A stretch of 64,000 nt of DNA from Echinometra lucunter (lineage: Eukaryota; Echinodermata; Echinoidea; Camarodonta; Echinometridae). Each line of letters starts with the position of its first letter. Positions within the stretch are counted from its first letter, which is position 1. The stretch is from assembly GCA_029962745.1 (NCBI GenBank), contig CM057167.1, positions 25,210,642-25,274,641 of the forward strand, given 5' to 3'. A program made the position numbers and the translations under genes. Below, in pieces: positions 60,300 through 64,000 of this stretch. The notes under the pieces were generated by a model. It was not told the origin of the DNA. It saw only the letters and a program-made list of their open reading frames with translations, and ran no database searches.

Positions 60300-62476
60300 T
60301 TACGGCATTTACATTTCGGAATTTATAGTTATCAGACTCTTGAGGGTGGAAACAAGTCGAAGTTGAATGGTATGTCTATAGGTCACTGTTCACAATAATT
60401 TGATGACTCCCCAAGCCTACATAAGACTCCAAAATCGCTGCTCCTATGACATTCTTGTCAGCTTGTATGAATGGAATGATGGTCAAGTTTTTCTAATAGC
60501 TTCATGACTCAAACATGAGTCAGGATCTTCTTAATATTGACATGTACATTTACTCTGCTGGTATGTTTGAGGGCTATAGAAGGTTGCAGTAGGATGGCCA
60601 CAAAATAATGTCTGGGCTCCCCCCCTCCCCCTCCCCACCCTCATCAACTACGGCAATGGGATAGCACTAGAGCATATGTTCTCCGGTCATCTGGTGCCAC
60701 TATATCAAAACAATACCAAGGGCTGTAATTTTACCCCTCCTTCCCCATTTTTACTGACATTATTTTCTTGTCCTCCATTTGTGCCCCCCTTTCTTAAAAT
60801 CTTGACGTTTCCACTGCCTACGCCCCTCCTGGTATAGATATGTTCCCAATCATGCCAATCTTCCCCAGGTTAGCCCTAAGACGCGGTAGGTTTGTTTCCC
60901 ATTATCAAACATGATCTATCCTTGCCTTTACGTTCACTCCGGGATGTTTTCACAAAATGATTTGATTTATCGAATTATGTTGGATGAATTTATGCTTTCG
61001 GTAATTGGGAGGCCCAGCTGTGAAGATAGTCTCGCTTCCAAAAACTACCCGTTGTTTTTCAAGGTAGACCCGATAATTTTGATAATTTTGAGTACTGGAG
61101 AAAAGAAAGAAAAACACAACTTTCTATGTAAGCTGGATATATATTGCAAGAGAAGCATAATGAAAAATGCTTTTTTTGTTGCACTTTGTTTCTATCTATT
61201 ATCATTGTTCTCTTATCCTGTTTGAAATACTTCTATTGATAAAGTTGTCTTGTATAATACCATAAGAGGTTACCCATATTTCTTCAAAGACTGAAATGAA
61301 AAAAGATTTCATAATGAATCAATTTATAAATGATAATTCATTTATGAATTGGTATACATCATTGCAATGTATAATTAAATCGAAAATGAAATGTCGAAAT
61401 AAATATGCAAAGACATGCTAAGAATAAATAGATGAAAAGATAAATCAAGAAATATAATGCAGTAAATCTAAGTGTAAATGAAATCATATGTAATCTAGCA
61501 TGTTGCTTACCCTCCATAAAGTATTCCTTCAAAAGAAGTATATAAATTTCTTTCAAACATTTGCGGTTCTAGGAGATCATTCGATTTCTTTTTCTCTCTT
61601 TTAAGGCAACATATGTTAGTCATGCCGACATGATCTGTGTAACAACTGTGTAATTCAATAATTACGAACCCCCAACTGACTTGAAAACTGCACCTGTCAA
61701 ATCGTACAGCTACCTATTTTGCTCCTTTTATTTACTTGTTGCTTGCTGAACTGTTAATACTAATGGTAGAAAAGTAATCAGTTGAAAGTTCCTTGATTGG
61801 TATTTTGGTATTATCATTATTTCGTTGTTGTACATGTTTTTTTAATTCCTCTTAGTTATTGTGGGCGTGTGTGGGTGCGTGTTTGCCAGGGGTCTCAGAT
61901 CCATTTTGGGAAAGCAGGGGGTGGGGGAGGGGGGGGGGGGGTGGATGAAATGCCTGTCAGTGATCAACAAAATCTGAGCCCCCTTATTTCAAAGACAAAA
62001 TTGATATCGCCCCCCCCCCTCCTTCATAAAATTCTTGGAATTGGAATCCCTGTCGATTGCCCTGCAATATCATGTAAATGACTGCTACACAATGCAGCGT
62101 GGGCCTTTGTCGGGCATTATTTTTTAAACTTCAGATTTCAAATTTTTCTCACATCTATTACTATGACTACTGTACTCAGTCACACAAGAATTTCAAGCGG
62201 CTGAGTCAAAGAATTGTTCTGATCTGTTCACATAATTGTATGTCATTGTGTCAATAAATCCTTGAAGCACCAATATAATTACTCCATTTAAAAGAGGATA
62301 AAAATGGTAACCTTGAAATGTTTTGCTCTCGAGTGAAAATGTTTGTAAATCTTTTCTTATAACAGACAAACACAGTACGTGGGCATGCTGTACAATTGAC
62401 ACAATAATTAAATGATACGGGTGACATGCTATGAATTATAAACATTCTGTCTGAACATGACGAAAAAGAGACTTGT
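60300..62476. other. Intergenic, nothing recognised
   Basis: AT-rich DNA with short G/C homopolymers near 60620 and 61920; no repeat family or gene assigned. Confidence 0.5.
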
Positions 62477-62484
62477 CGAGACAG

Positions 62485-62735
62485 CAGGGGCGGCGCCAGG
62501 GTACTTTGATGAGGGGGGGGGGTGGGCAATATGACCCATAGGTGAGTTTATTCACGTATTGAATAAAAATAGGGGTATTTTATAGTTACATGATCCAATT
62601 ATCTCTGTTCCCATATCATTTTTCTTCTTTCTCCTATTTTCTTCCTTTTCTTCTCTTTTTTTCCCCTCTTTTGTGGTCATTTGAAAAATCGGGGGGGGGG
62701 GGGGGCCGCCCCTGCCCCCTGTAGCGCTGCCCCTG
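62485..62735. mobile_element. hAT-type MITE, 251 bp
   Basis: TIRs CAGGGGCGGCGCCA / TAGCGCTGCCCCTG and exact duplication CGAGACAG (62477-62484, 62736-62743). The interior has G(10) and G(14) runs. Confidence 0.92.
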
Positions 62736-63386
62736 CGAGACAGCTTGACGGTGAAAGGTGCGCACAAAATTTGGTTCTGTCAGAGAAAGTTTCTCCACAT
62801 TGTGACGAACCTTAACCCAAAGTCCATTATTAATTTCTTAGTTCATGTAGTTTGCAGGCGCAAACCCTTATCAAACAAAAGCCTATAGTGAAGTGTCTGA
62901 ACTTTAGATTACGTGTAATGTTAATCCGCTCCGGACATAACTAAAAACTGGCGAAGTTAGACTTTACCCAAGGTTTCACCATATTCACGGAATCGTGTTT
63001 AAGAGTCAAAATATAGGGCCATTGTTTTTAGATTATTAATCGCTAAGGCCTATTCGATGATAAACCTTATTTTCCTATCAAGACATAACACCATTTCAAA
63101 TATAACCTGGTAACTGGTAACCAGTTGCATTTCGTGGATCCAGCCCGGAGGTCGATCTTTGTCTGGGCCTGATGGACAAATAATGAAAGTAGAAAAAAAC
63201 TTTGAAAAAATAAAATAAAATACAGTAAAACCCCTTGGCAATCAGGTAATCGAGGAGGGGGGGGGGAGGGGAGTTGTGGGAAGGGGGCCGTATCGTCGCC
63301 TCTGAATTTTGCAACACAAATCAAGTGAATGACAGTCACAAATTTAATCCTGAAATTAACAAAGTAACCATGTGATTTATTCTTAC

Positions 63387-63752
63387 ACACTTAGAATGAA
63401 AGGTTCAATTTTGCTCACTAAATGCAACACTGGCTGCACCATTTTGGGTGCAATCTTGCACCCTACATGAAAAATGTGCAAAGATGCACTCTTTTGTATT
63501 TGTTTGCACTTTTGTACTTGTCTGCACCTTTAAAGGGTGCAGACATGTTTGCATTCAAAAGGGTGCAAATTTGCACCTTCCCTAAAGGGTATACAACTCT
63601 GCACCCTTAAGGGTGCAATATTTACACCCATGATTTAGCTCACTGCACCGTTAAAGGTGCAAACCGCTTCTTTGGGTGCACAGTTGTACCGATAAAGGAG
63701 CTCTCAGTGTTGCATTTGAAGGGTGCAAAATTGAACCTTTTATTCTTAGTGT
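63387..63752. mobile_element. Foldback element built of TGCACC/GGTGCA motifs
   Basis: TIRs ACACTTAGAATGAAAGGTTC..AATTTTGC and AAATGCAACACTG, inverted at the right end. The interior holds at least ten TGCACC or GGGTGCA words, many as short palindromes. Confidence 0.85.
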
Positions 63753-64000
63753 TTACACTGAAAAAAACCGAAATCGATCATAAAATAATCTCACCGTTTC
63801 TAGGAAGCTTCTTGATTTATCTATTCATTTTCCACACATGTCACGATGTTTTTACGGTTTCCACGTAAAAATATGTGTTTCCGCAGCAACATTGATATTT
63901 ATCCGCGATTCAGGCTACCACTTACGCGAGCTACTTGTCGTTTCCAAAACTCTCGTTAAAATGATGCCATAAAATTTCCACACCTGTACATGCACAACTT

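Overview
This is animal genomic DNA: split genes with GT-AG introns, AT-rich introns and intergenic DNA, and dense short repeats. The mix of non-LTR retrotransposon 3' ends, tRNA-derived SINE-like sequence, hAT- and PIF/Harbinger-type MITEs with long poly-G/poly-C tracts, and ATT/ATC/CTAT microsatellites suggests a marine invertebrate deuterostome. A sea urchin or other echinoderm is my best guess, but this is inference and was not checked against any database.

Two genes can be read exon by exon, with every splice phase agreeing. (1) On the + strand, 596-15300, lies the 3' part of a TRPC-like cation channel. Thirteen exons encode the last 682 residues: end of the ankyrin region, TRP_2 domain, S1-S6 with the LFW pore signature, the TRP box (EWHFAR), a proline-rich LPPPFN segment and a short C-terminus. 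The N-terminal exons lie upstream of the window. (2) On the - strand, 47369-16816, lies a complete polypeptide N-acetylgalactosaminyltransferase (GT27 family). Ten exons encode 751 residues: type II signal anchor, long stem, GT-A catalytic domain and a C-terminal ricin-type lectin domain. The genes are tail to tail, with stop codons 1.5 kb apart. Their products (plasma-membrane channel, Golgi mucin-type O-glycosylation) have no evident joint role.

The most unusual result is a set of decayed partial exon copies (exon shadows) next to their parent exons. TRPC exon 5 has one just upstream that includes its acceptor. TRPC exon 11 has one just downstream that aligns without gaps over 25 codons and carries one in-frame stop. 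GALNT exon 5 has one about 200 bp away that lost its GT donor. GALNT exon 2 has one in inverted orientation about 1.6 kb away, abutting a truncated foldback transposon.

From 47.4 to 64 kb there is no confidently identified gene. Two possible - strand exons (56528-56691 and 56084-56201) have good splice sites but incompatible phases. The rest holds transposon remnants and simple repeats. Several MITEs have exact target-site duplications: four hAT-type elements with perfect 8-bp TSDs, two PIF/Harbinger-type elements with TAA TSDs, and a TIR-flanked minisatellite element with a 9-10 bp TSD.
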